Below are positions 49,101 through 60,524 of a DNA stretch of 64,000 bases, one piece after another. Numbering within the stretch: the first letter of the stretch is position 1; each line of letters opens with the position of its first letter. The position numbers and the translations under genes are program-made. The DNA lies in NCBI GenBank assembly GCA_963931865.1, contig OZ007509.1, forward strand, positions 2,371,554 through 2,435,553. The letters run 5' to 3'. Source of the DNA: Axinella damicornis (Eukaryota > Porifera > Demospongiae > Axinellida > Axinellidae). The notes under the pieces were generated by a model that saw only the letters and a list, made by a program, of their open reading frames with translations, did not search any database and was not told the DNA's origin.

Positions 49101-52100
49101 TTTGACCAGCCATTGCTGTGTAAGCAAAGGTCCCTATACACAATAACAAACACCTTGCAATATTGTCTGACATTTTGACCCCAACTGAGGGTTGTCCTAG
49201 CCTCGTTCCCAGGCCTTATACACCTCCAGTTTTTAGCTTGCAGTATGCAAAAACAGAGGGGGAAGGCCTGGGGAATCTATACACCTCCAGTTTTTGATAG
49301 CTTGCAGTATGCAAAAACAGAGGGGGAAGGCCTGGGGAATCTTTGCACATAATCCTGGGAACAAGGCTAGGGTTGTCCGTTGACACCGTGACATGTGAAG
49401 TTTGTCAAAGTATCCACAGTAACTATGAGTGTCCCGGGATCATCCTGGGATGCGCACGCACACGTACTCTTACCCTCGGGGATGCAAACACACACATACT
49501 CCTACCTCGACATGGACATGAGTGCCCCAACCTCTGTTTCCTTTCTGTCCTGTCACTGCTAGTGTCAGAGATGGTGACTGAGGAGCTGCACACTGTCGGA
49601 CAAGAGGTGCAGGATGAGAGAGCTTCGAGACAGGAGGCAGAGAAGGAAGCCCAGCAGGTCGGCAGACGAGAGTGACTGTAGACTCAGAAGGCCATGTTTT
49701 AGTGCATTGTATTCTCCTCCACAGTTGAGATCTGATCTGCAGGCACTGCGCCGCCAGAGCCAGATCCTGCTGGAGAAGGCAGCCAGTAACACACAGCTGA
49801 ATGAAGCCCTGGGGCAGATTGAGGAGCTGCAGCGCGAGCTTGGGAGGGAGAAAGAGGAGCGGACGTTGAAGGAGAGAGAGCTCCAGGACGAATTGCACCA
49901 GCTACAGGAGTCCAATCTTATAGAGGAGAACAAGAGTGAGTGGTGGAGTTTGAACCAATTCAACTGGTGTGTGGAGCAGTGTTTCATCTCCTCCTCTCTT
50001 TCCCTTCCATTCCCCTTCTCCCTCCCGCTCCTTTCAATCTTCTCTCTCCGCAGCACTTGAAGAGAAACTGTCTGTGTTGAGCTCGGAGGTGGGCTCCTGG
50101 GAGACCAAGGCCACAGCAGCAAACCAGGAAGGTCAGTTGTGTTCTTAAGGTTATGGGTACCCCATGACCGGAAGTAAAATTTGTTTACGGGCAGCTGCAT
50201 GTTTGATTCCTGTGCGAATTTACTGCATTCTACAACTTTTGTCACGGAAAAGGTAATTGAGATGGAAATAGGCATTCATATAACTGCTAATATCATATGT
50301 CTAGGTTGAGAGCTATGTTTGGGAGACAGTACAGGCTGTTGTCCGCTGCTAGCGAAGTGAGTTGTCGCCACACTCTTCGTTGGACGCCATTTTTTCTGTG
50401 TACTTTGGCTGCTAGCGGGAGATGTTCGGCGAATGACTTGTTCATTTATAGCTCTCGCCCTCGAAGTTCATGTCTTCTAGCTGCTTCCTGAAGCTGAAGG
50501 TGTAATTCTGCGTGTAACGAGCACAGTTTGTAGAATGCGCTCAGAAATTATAAATGTATAGGGGGAAGGGTCAAGGTATCCATGTAGCCACGCCTCTGCA
50601 AGAAGTTCGTCTTTCAGGAAGTAGGCGGATCTGAGTAGGTTCGAGTCCCAGCACCGCACGTTGTGCCAGGCGGCAGTGGCGGATCCAGGGGGGGGGCATA
50701 GGGGGCACGTGCACCCCCCCACCCCCCCCCCCCCCCCCCCTTCTCAGCCCAGGCTTTCTTGCCTCCAGAGTGGAGCGCCAGCTATAGCAGGTTAAGTCGA
50801 CTGCATCGCGTTACGTCTTTACCGTGCGTTGCCTGAAACCGAACGGCTTGGGAACGAGACCACGATCTAGTATACCCCTCCGTGTACGTACGTATTACGT
50901 TCGTGAGCGAAATTTGAGCAAGGAAGAAGCTCATGGCGGCCCTGGGACCTGCAATCCTCGTACATCTGGAACTTGCAGTGCAAAGCGCGAAGGTGCCACG
51001 AGAGCCCATCCTGAGTGAAAAATGAAGGCGAAAAATTTTTTCCGCCCTTCGCGCAGACTGATCGCCGCTACGCGCCTCTATGCACTGCCTCCGGCAGCGT
51101 TTAATATATAGTGCCCCCCCCCCCCCCCCCCCCCCCCCTTTCATAAATCCTGCATCCGCCCCTGGGCGGTGTATGAATTCTGCATGGTTGCATGAATATT
51201 GTTACAGTTATTGCATGATGCGTGGGTACCCGTAACCTTAACCAATGAAATGATCCTTGTGGTACGTTATTATATCCCTGGCCCCTCACACAGTTGAAGA
51301 CCTGAAGGAGAAGATCTCCTCTCTTGAGGCAGCAGCTAAAGATCTGAAGGAAAAGATCTCCTCTCTTGAGGCAGTGGCTGAAGATCTGAACGAAAAGGTC
51401 TCCTCTCTTGAGGCAGCGGCTGAAGCAGCAGTTGCAGCAGCCCCACCCTCAGGTCCAGCCCCTCCCCCTCCTCCACCTCCTCCTCCACTCTCTGGGAGTG
51501 CCGCAGCTCCACCCCCTCCGCCTCCTCCCCCACCCCCACCCCCACCAGGAGGTGTTCCTCCCCCTCCTCCCCTCCCTGCCGGAGTACCTCCTCCTCCACC
51601 ACCACCGTCTGCTCCTGGAGGTAGGCACACCTCCCCTTTCTGTTCCATGGTACTAGCCTTCCATCATCCCCGAGAAAGAAAGTCCCTGTAGGCTCGGATA
51701 CCAGTGTACAAAGAGATGCCAATGACGCTTCTCAAATAACTTCCTAGCCACAAATGCAGCATTTGAGGTCTCCAGTTTTCTCTCACTTTCACCTCGTGCA
51801 CAACTATACGAAGAGATTTAATTTTGCACAACCAGTGCATGCATGAAAATGGGAATCCATTATGAGGTATGAAGCGGTGTGTGATTGCGAAGTATCAAGC
51901 TATGGTTGTTGTGATCTCCAGGTCCAAGTGGCCCCCCACAGCCGGCACTGATAGGCCTGGATTCCATCTCAAGCATCACGTAAGCCTCTACAACATGCAG
52001 TGTCACCATAGCAACAACAGTTCCATGACCCGGTTAATGAATACAGTAACTACTGACATCAATATATTGATTCATGTATATGCCATGCAGACAATATTTA

Positions 52101-53744
52101 CTTGTGTATTGCGTATACCAGCAAACCAGTAAAGGAGTATTTCTTGTCAATCTATAGACTCAGAAAGGTCCAAGTGGAAGAGAAAGAAGGTATGACATTT
52201 GTGTGTGATCTAAGCCCCCCCCCCCCCCCCCCCCCCCTCCAATTTCAATAAGTAATTGATCCCCTCCGATTATCCTCTCCCTCTCCTTCCTCCCCTCTTC
52301 TCTTGCAGAGAAAGTAGACCCGATGGCTGCAATGTTGGAGAGGATTAAGAGTGGTAACGTCGCCCTCAAGAAGGTTCATGATTCGGTAGGTCCATCGTTC
52401 AGCATGTCCATATACTAACCCCACATCCGGGCCATGTCGTGGAGGTGGAACTGTATCCCTCTCCACACTACTGCATACAAATGCCAAGTAAACCAGAGGT
52501 CAAAGGTTAATTTTATTATTGTGTCAGAAGTGCATGTCTTGATCTTGTGGTGGAATCATTGTGTGGGTATAATAGCCTCTGTACCCAGCTGTCCATGCCA
52601 CCTCATCTTAAATGTCGGATGGCCAATAAAATTGTAGTGCATGCACATACATGTAAGGTTATGATTGAAGAGTCAGAAACAGCTCAGTTTAAATAGCTCA
52701 TGAGGAAGTTGAACTCAGCCGTTCTCTGGGTATGTTGTGTGATGGCCAGTGTACAGACACCTAGTCTGAGGCTAGTGATCACTGTGTCCACCGTTATCTG
52801 TTTGAGTGACTATGATTTGTTCTTGCATGCAGCCCAAGGCGGCCAGGAGTGAGAAGGGCGATGTCATGGCAGAGATGGCTAAACTCCTGGTAAGTAGTGT
52901 GTGAGTGAGCTACCTTGGTCCTAAGCTCCAGCCTAGCCTTCCATTGCTTGCAGTATGCGAAGGCAGGGGAGGACTTTTCTACCCCCCAGCTAGATACTTT
53001 GTATCCCTACGCCACTCATGTGAGATTATGTACTAGACTTTCCCCACTTTCCATGCTGCAAGTGACAAGAAACTGGGGTGCTTTGAACAAGGGGAGCTAC
53101 TGTACTCTAGGTACATGTACGACAATGATACGACGAGCTACTGTACTCTAGGTACATGTACGACAATGATACGAGGAGCTACTGTACTCTAGGTACATGT
53201 ACGACAATGATACGAGGAGCTACTGTACTCTAGTACATGTACGACAATGATACGACGAGCTACTGTACTCTAGGTACATGTACGACAGTGATACGACGAG
53301 CTACTGTACTCTAGTACATGTACGACAATGATACAGACGTTGTCAGAGGTTACTTGTCCAAGATTTAGTTCAGAATTTGGTGCATGCACACTGATGAGAG
53401 ATGATGGAGGGTGCAGTGATGAGAGTACTGGTATGTGGCTTTGCCATTTACATGGTATAGGCTGTCCCAATGGATCTTGGATGAGGGACATGAAAACCTC
53501 AGTGCATTGGACCTGGAGGGTTTCATTATCACAGCAGCAGTGGTTGACAAATCAACTGCCAGCCTTTGGGCCACTGAAGCCTACCTCTGAAGACCTAGAT
53601 CTAAGTCCCCTTCTCAATCTCAGTTTGTTGGTTTCTGTAGTACACACCTCTTGCGTGAGCAGCTGCCTACTGAAATCCTGTAGATTGAGCACTTCATTTA
53701 GGAATCTTCAAGGGAGGATGAAATTGTAGCATAGCAAAGTAGCT

Positions 53745-53777
<33 letters not shown>

Positions 53778-56700
53778 ATAATCGCGCTGTGCTACACGTA
53801 GGTGCTGTCGTTCAAGTACACTGTATGACTCTTCGTAGCTGTACCTGTGTGACTGCGTCCCGTTGACAGTGTCCTCGATTGACAGGATCCTCTATCACCA
53901 GCTGTCCCTCGCGTTGTGATCGAATTGGACCCAGGTGGCGACGAAAAACGAGGCCAGTAACTCTCGCCACAGCAAATGGATCAATATGGTTGCCATTCTC
54001 GCGTTAGCACGTTAGTTCTTCTCCAACACTGGCCTCCCACGTCTTTTACTGACGAAGTAGCATCACACTCACGCTATATAGTGAAGTGCAATGTCGTTGA
54101 AACTTTACTTCGGCCATCATAGCAAACCACGTGTACTAATTTTCATATTACGTCATCCACGACGATAACGCGACGCGAATGCGGGTGCCACAAAAATTAG
54201 AACCACGAAAATTAATTCTGACGACCGTATCCAGCATTTCACGAAAATTTCCACCCACGAAAATAACCCGCTATACGGTATATACTGCTTGGGTATCTTT
54301 AGTGGAGGAGGAGGGGGGGGGGGGGGGGGGGGCAGCGAAGACTCAAGGTGGGGCAAATACTCTCCCCCTCCCTCCAAAATGAAACTCTGAGTGCATTGTT
54401 TTGTTGTGGTGGGGGAACAAAAGCAACTGGTGTTGCTAGGTTTCTCACAAAATGGCAAAATGTCATATAGAATGCAATATTGGGGGGTTGTGCTACTTAG
54501 AAGTTGTGTGTGTGTTTTGACCTGACACAATGTGTATGATCCTCGCTACTGGGATGCTTCTTGCTACTACGTCAGTCCTCGTTCGTACTTCTAATCCCCC
54601 GTCACCCGCTTCTGTGGTGACATGCTGGGCTCAGGAGATAAATCATAAAGATCCTCTGTTTGCTGTCCCTGCATTGTATCATACTCAGTAAATCAGTACA
54701 CATGAATGGGACATTGTGGGTGTGTCCAACACACTAGCTGCACCACGTAACCACACTCACATTATACCACAAGTATTGTGGCACAGACTGTGGAAGAAAG
54801 GCTCCTGCCCGTCTTTTCTCCCCCATGAGGATGCACGACCAATTTCACTCAATTGAACCTTCATCTATCCCGTAAGGAAAGCAGGAGAGTGTACCGTAGT
54901 TGCCGATTATTTCGCATGGCAATAATTTCGCAGTCTAGCCACTAAACGTGATACACAAATATTTTGCAGAGGGAAATTTTCACTGATTACTTCCCATGAT
55001 AACTTACTATTGGCATGTGTGCGATCACGCCGATGGAGGACGAGTTAGCGATCGAGCTGTGTATGCGTGACTACCACGTCTACAGCGAAGCAACTGCCGG
55101 GGAAGAGCTACTACATGTGTATGTGAGCATGAGCACAGGAACACAAAGGACAGTAACTGTTATGCCTAGCGCCTAGCTGTGAAAAATATTTCGCACGTTT
55201 AATATTTGCGGTCTTACCTCATCCTCGAATACCGCAAAAGTTTCCCTACCGCGAAATTAACTGCAACTACGGTACTTCTCTCCATGAAGTAAGCATTAGA
55301 CCCTTCCACATAGAAAGAACCCTTTGCCATCCAAATAGACTAAGCCCAGTACAGCACCAGGCCTAGGGAGAACAGTGTGTGATATCATACTATACTGAGT
55401 AGTGATGTCATCAGTGAAATTTGTCCTTCCCAGGCATCGCGAGGAGGCAGGAAGAAGCGTGCTCCCATCAGTGTCCCTACAAAGGAGCCACCGAAACAGA
55501 AAAGCCAGATGTCAAATGAGCTGTTTGAGAAGCTGAAAAGGAGGCGTGGTCAGCAAGGCGAAGGTAGGTGGAACATTCTCTGTAGCAATAGTGCTCTCCT
55601 TTTAGTTCACTTGTACGGGAGAGGGGGTAGACATTCTCCTGCTATAGCAAGCACAGTAATTTGCTTTGTTTGGGATACTCATATCCGGGGCGGGGCAGTG
55701 GGGACACTTGCTCTCACAATATAGGCAGTGAGAGGGTGCAAATAATGGGAGCGAGCCCCACCCACCTCATGCTGCAGTGTCCCCTTATATATAATTTGAA
55801 ACACGTTGTGTAAGTTGTGAAACACCTGTGTGTCCCCTAGCCCTCCCTCTGCTTGGAGACCCCCATCCTCTGTCCGAACCTACTGAGCTGCAGACACATT
55901 AATGTTTGGAAGAACAATGTGGGTTGGTGCTTACTCAGTTACACTGGAGTGTCCATACGTGAACTATTTCATATCAAAACTGGCTCAGTAATGCACGTTG
56001 TGCAATGATGCATAATGTGGATCCCTACGGTGGTACCAGTAACCTTGATGCAAAACTCTCCATAACAAAAGAATGTACGCAGAGTTAGTGGCATTGGAAT
56101 GTCTGGTATTTGAGTGCGCAATGAAATGGTTGCTAAGTGAGAGCATTTTGGTGTGGGTCCCTGAGAGAGTGGGTCCTACTGGACTCCCTCCCTCTAGTGA
56201 TGTCCGGGAACGATGCTTGTTCTTGTGTGATGTCGATTTGTCCTTTGCCCTAGACATGCCAGATTCTGCAAAGAAGGAAGCGAAGACGTCAGAGTCGGAT
56301 GTGACGCCAGAGGAGACTCCCGAGAAGACTCCCGAGAAGACTCCTGAGCCTGAGCAGCATGAGAAAGAAGCAGTTGAACCACAAGAGAGGGAGGAGGGAG
56401 AACCTGGAGAACCCCAGGAAGGAGAAGGTAAGGGATTCATCACCATGTGAATTTAGAGGGTGACAATTTTTGGAGGGTGCAGTACTCTTCTTGAACCTTC
56501 ATTCCTGTGACTCAATATTGATATTCATGGTGAGCTTACAGGATATTTCATGCTTCTGAGGAATTTGCCCATGACCCAAGTACCATAGTACCATAGTTGC
56601 AACTTCCTGACAGGCACTTGAATGGGTTCTGTTTGGATATTGAGCGTTTGTTTTAGTGTTCAGCTTCAGACTACAGTGTTAATTCCAGTATAGGTGTGTA

Positions 56701-58700
56701 CCAATACCAAGATACCAATATGTTTACCCCCAATTATTTTGCGGTATCTGTTGAGCATTTGCCATATCAGTTCAGCTCTTTGTGTGACCGGAATAGGCAT
56801 TGCTGACTGGGTGGAGTCATAGTTATCAAAGACGGCACTGTAATATTGCTAGCTGCTGTTTTTCTGCTCAAGCCAATGAATACGACTGAAAGCAGACCTG
56901 TGAGAGTGTGCCTCGGAGTTTTATTATCCAGTCAAACTGAAGCCCGACTCCTCAGGTCTGACGTAGGTTTGACACTACTGTTTCGATCCCAAAGTACCGC
57001 CATGCCTGTCGATCGAAGAAGCTAGAGCTGAACGACAAGTGGGTCATAAATTATTCACAAGTGGGAGGGCAGTACCAGAGAATATTCAGTTGTCAGCTTC
57101 TGTACTGGCCCTTCCTACTCTCAACCCAAGATCTAAACTGTTCATTCACAGAAACTGAATTATGATTGTCTTGCTGTTGTGCATTCTTCCCGTTCACAGA
57201 ACCAACACAACCCAAAAGAGGAATGAAAAGGTAGGAAGGACAGAGAAATTGTGGGCAAGCCCTGAGCCATATTAATGTGTAGCTTGGACAATTCTGTGTG
57301 TGAAGGTCGATACTAGGGTTGGGCGGTTAGAATCATGCAGATTATTAACATGATTATCAACGTAATCACGTACCTCAAAATGCAATGTGCAGAACAGGTG
57401 CAGTCGATATTCCTCGAAAGAAAGACGAGTGTTCACATGCGTTACACTGTTGGTAGTTGCAGTTATAGCTGGCCTTATATGGTGATAATCAGCTATTGAA
57501 AGAGTTGCCGATAATTATAATAAGAAGAAAGTATCAGTTGTTGATATTACCGACCCAAAGTCTTGCCGATCGGCATACTGCAAATGCATTGACCTACCAA
57601 TTTCAACAGCAGCTGCGCACTCTGTAGCTGCTGTTGGTGTCAGTCTTGAACAGGTATACATGCAGCTGTCTCATCTCCCCTAGGATCACCTCAGTGAAGG
57701 ACCGTATCGACTCCCTGAGTGAGGCAGTGAGGGTGAGCGTCACTGACATACAGCCCCATGTCCCCCAGCCAGAGAGCAAGGGCAGGGTCTCCATCCCAGG
57801 TGCCTTCCAGAAGGGGGACACCCCTCCCCCAGGTATGCTTACTGTCTGTGCTTTATTGTCATTGGCAAGCACCTTAGCTCAAGGCAACTAATCTGACCAC
57901 GTAGGCTGTGATCTCAGCAAGGATTTGTAAATATGTGGCAATAGTCACGCTTAGGAATACAATTACCGGTTAAGGTTAACACATGTGCGACAGTACATCC
58001 TGGTCTATGTACGTTTTAGCGAAACCATGCACAGACAGGTTGGATGAGTTGCAGAGCCAGTGCGGCGCAGCCAGAAGCTCGAGCTTACCTTTCTTCATAG
58101 GAGACAGTGAGCCATGAGTTTCAGCGCTTGGGGAAGCGTGTACTACTTCAGCAATCTCTTCCTCCTTACCAGAGTTTCTGACTACACATGGCCTGCTACA
58201 GGAAGCCATGTGTACTAATTATGCTCACATGTACGTATGAGGCACTGTGCATATGCATATTCTTAATAGTTTTATAGATGAAACTCTTGAGATGTTGTTA
58301 GAAGTTCTTGAGATCGTGTCTGTTGCTGCTGTTCACAGATGGTCACAGTCCCTTCCCTATGCGTAAGACTTCCACTTCCTCTGAGGCCACACCCCCTCCC
58401 CAACCTCCACCAGCAACGATACCAGAAGAGCAGCAGGTGCCAATTGCAGCAGCTGAAGTGAGCCAGGAAGAACCTCAGGGTGGAAATGAGAATGAGGTTC
58501 TAGCACATCAGTTGCAAGATGGGAGTACACAGCAATCATCGGCGGAGAGAGGCAGAGAACAACTGCCGTCCTTAGAGAACGGAAGTCAAGTACAGCTTAC
58601 AAACACCCAACAAGACAGTATGAAAGTTGAACAAGGAACATTTCAAGCACAGCTGAATGGTGATGCATCTGTACCCTCAGTGAGTGAGGCACCCCACTAG
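43196..58700 (+). CDS. SHTN1: shootin-1-like coiled-coil, polyproline, WH2-containing protein
   Basis: Shootin-1 couples actin retrograde flow to adhesion in neurons. Exons: 43196-43364, 44080-44132, 44409-44490, 46822-46916, 47236-47316, 47923-47974, 48153-48439, 48991-49063, 49563-49657, 49725-49935, 50054-50131, 51294-51620, 51922-51979, 52158-52189, 52309-52385, 52833-52889, 55434-55563, 56254-56427, 57200-57230, 57684-57832, 58339-58700. All are in phase, giving about 890 residues (human 631). Order: Arg/Pro-rich start, coiled coil with an MRERAETMATE-VHENRILRR block (like shootin), a KEGQLVEKEG heptad repeat, more coiled coil, polyproline (about 470-530), a WH2-like AMLERIKSGNVALKKV (about 570-587), basic ELFEKLKRRRG, then an acidic Pro/Glu/Gln tail. 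The polyproline-then-RIK-G motif order matches human SHTN1. The start is the first ATG before the conserved segment. Orthology is likely but judged by architecture. Confidence 0.8.
44528..45062. mobile_element. composite foldback built from two family A half-hairpins
   Basis: The left arm (44528 to about 44630) and right arm (about 44962 to 45062) are inverted copies: TAGCCTCGTTCCCAGGCCTT, the CCAGTTTTTGATCGCTTGCA stem, then GGGGAATCTTCTCACGTGAT. They flank a unique 330-bp centre. Each arm also contains an internal partial hairpin. It lies in intron 3 of the shootin-like gene. Confidence 0.85.
45656..45993. mobile_element. 338-bp TIR element with 7-bp target duplication
   Basis: Inverted repeats of about 80 bp start CAAGAGTGTATAATAA; the element is flanked on both sides by GTACAGG (45649-45655 and 45994-46000), a clean target duplication. 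The centre has no transposase but contains ATGGCGTCTATGCCAG followed by GTAAGA, a start codon with a splice donor. It lies in intron 3 of the shootin-like gene. Confidence 0.92.
48015..48066. repeat. minimal family A hairpin, 52 bp
   Basis: TAGCCTCGTTCCCAGGCCCC, a 10-bp centre, then the reverse complement ending GGGAACGAGACTA. It is the shortest complete copy. Confidence 0.9.
48480..48985. repeat. CACACATACACATGCCT tandem array in intron
   Basis: Many degenerate copies of ACATGCCTCACACATACAC between two exons of the shootin-like gene. An open His/Thr/Cys-rich frame crosses it only because the unit lacks stops. Confidence 0.9.
49198..49369. repeat. family A hairpin with internal duplication
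   Basis: TAGCCTCGTTCCCAGGCCTT at the left and a right arm ending GGGAACAAGGCTA. Between them a block with ACACCTCCAGTTTTTGATAG and GAGGGGGAAGGCCTGGGGAA is present twice. Confidence 0.85.
50132..51293. other. intron of the shootin-like gene dominated by a TIR element
   Basis: No exon was recognised. It contains the second CAGGGGCGGA-type element and two C-homopolymer tracts. Confidence 0.6.
50674..51164. mobile_element. TIR element, CAGGGGC(A/G)GA family, copy 2
   Basis: The left end CAGTGGCGGATCCAGGGG and right end GCATCCGCCCCTG are inverted repeats, each followed by C tracts. The core at 50969-51103 matches copy 1 at 39463-39595 at about 90% by eye (CGCGAAGGTGCCACGAGAGC). Confidence 0.8.
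53094..53334. repeat. 41-bp tandem repeat, about six copies
   Basis: The unit contains GAGCTACTGTACTCTAGGTA then CATGTACGACAATGATACGA. Copies are nearly identical, so the array is young. Confidence 0.95.
54892..55274. mobile_element. TA-flanked TIR element (pogo/Tc1-mariner-like MITE), 383 bp
   Basis: The left end TACCGTAGTTGCCGATTATT and right end GCAACTACGGTA (reverse complement) have TA on both sides. Subterminal TTTCGC/GCGAAA motifs resemble the element at 10991-11564, suggesting a related family. No coding capacity was seen. Confidence 0.85.
55564..56253. other. intron of the shootin-like gene
   Basis: No exon or repeat of note was seen. Confidence 0.5.
56428..57683. other. two introns of the shootin-like gene around a 31-nt microexon
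   Basis: The only coding sequence found is the microexon 57200-57230. No repeat element was recognised. Confidence 0.5.
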
Positions 58701-59692
58701 CAGGACAATCACGTATCCTCAGACATTGGCTTTTAATGCTCTTTGCAGCATAATCCCAAAATCATTTCACACTATACCGGTAGTATTAACTTTCATGCAC
58801 CACTTTTCATTTTGTCTAGTTAGAAGCGATCTACTTAGGTGGTCAGGAAGTCTTTATAGCTTTTATTATTTGTGTAGTGTGCAAGTAGTTACATCTACCT
58901 TTGGAATAGTCTGGCATAGCCGCATACCCAGGCCCATTCGGGCTGGGTACGAGGCTAAATCTGGTAAAAGGCAGACCGAACGTGAGGTCAGGTCTCAGTT
59001 AGCCTCGTTCCCACGGTCTCTCCACCGAAAGGGAGAAGAGAGCCTGGTAACAGGGGGGGGGGGGGGGGGGATAAACTGTGGACTTCCTCCGCCAGGATTC
59101 TGGCGGAACCAATCAGATTGCAGAACAATCATGTGACTATTTTGTAGGTGTGTTTACCTTCACTGTGTCGTAAAAAGATCCCACGTGTAGATCTAGTACG
59201 TGGGACAATTTTATAGTCCTACATATTTTGACTTAAAAACATTTCCCACGTGTAACACATGGGGAACGTATAAGTCACCTGTCCCACGTGTAACACATGG
59301 GGAGGTTTAATTAACTTAAGCAGCTTGTGGGGAACGTATAAGTCAGATTTAAACAGCCCGTGTCTGATATATGGAGTTTCAGCAATGAAGGCCTTGGTGA
59401 AGGTTTAGTTCAGAATACAAGCAGGCAAGCATCAGAATTCAGAAAATACTAGCGTCTATATGACTCGAAGACCAGAGATCCAGAAAAGGTGTGAATTAGC
59501 CCTGTTCTAATTTATACAACTTGACCACACCCTGTTTCTAACATTGACGGAAGCTTTTACCGATACGCTGTATAGCCGTGCAAAAACGAACAGTTCAGTT
59601 CACCAAAAAGCCGTATTTACCGCTTTTTCTCGAGCGAGACAGCAGATAAATTTGCCAGGGATTCTGGTTCCGAGACTAGGATTATATATAGG

Positions 59693-59830
59693 TTAGACAC
59701 TGAGACCAAGGGATCTACGCGATTTAGAAACCCGAGGGCCCTGGGCTGTAGCATCCCGAGCGCAGCGAGGGCGCTACTAAGGGCCCGAGGGTTTCTAAAT
59801 CGCGTAGATCCCATTGGTCTCAGTGTCTAA
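59693..59830. repeat. 138-bp palindrome
   Basis: TTAGACACTGAGACCAAGGG and GATCTACGCGATTTAGAAAC are repeated in reverse complement around a GC-rich centre. A degraded partial copy lies at about 59965-60025. Confidence 0.9.
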
Positions 59831-60524
59831 CCGATTTAGAGTATAGCAACGGTAACTACTCTAGCGCTTCAGTTGTCAACAAAAGAACCTACGAGTCGGA
59901 GGTCCTTTTCGACGAAATAACAGACTGGAAACGAGTACAAGGCAGATACTAGCGCTGTGTGCCATCGCTACGCTCGGGACGCTACAGCCCAGAGCCCTCA
60001 GGTTTCTAGATCCCTTGGTCTAGAGTACAGCAACGGTAACTACGCTAGCGCTCCAGTTTTCAACAGAATAACTTACCATCGGATGTCCTTTTCGAAGAAA
60101 TAACAGACTGGCTACGAGCAGCAGGTAAGCGCTGACAAGGCGCGCGAGTGACTTGCGCGCACAAGCAGTCATATGGCTCCGCCCCTCAACTTGGCTCCAC
60201 CCCACCAGTGCCGTCATTTACCGCTTAGCTCCTCCTTCGAGCTCTCGTGTACTGATGTAGCCGTCCAACAAAGATAAACACAGAGAAGAAGTACGCAAAC
60301 ATGTGCACTGCCAATAATTCTAAAGCAGCTGCATGCTATAATTTTGATGTAGTAGTTGCCATGGATTTCAAGTTGGCAGTAAACAATAATTGTGTATCCT
60401 GGGGGCTCAATAGAAAACCCCGTATGAAGTTTTCTATTGAAGACGAGGTTTTCTATCAGATTTAGATACCTCGCAGTGAGTAATCTGATTGGTGGAATTG
60501 GTACAACTATACTCTAAGCTACAT

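Larger units (their letters stand above)
52890..55433. other. 2.5-kb intron of the shootin-like gene
   Basis: No exon was recognised. It holds a 41-bp tandem repeat, a 31-base G tract, a solo TIR-like end (about 54155-54293, ending CTATACGGTATA) and one complete TA-flanked element. Confidence 0.7.

Noticed and set aside
51286..51722. Gly-rich minus-strand reading frame
   Set aside because: Antisense of the polyproline exon of the shootin-like gene.
53094..53334. Possible CRISPR-like array or satellite origin
   Set aside because: Pure 41-bp tandem repeat without spacers, in an intron.
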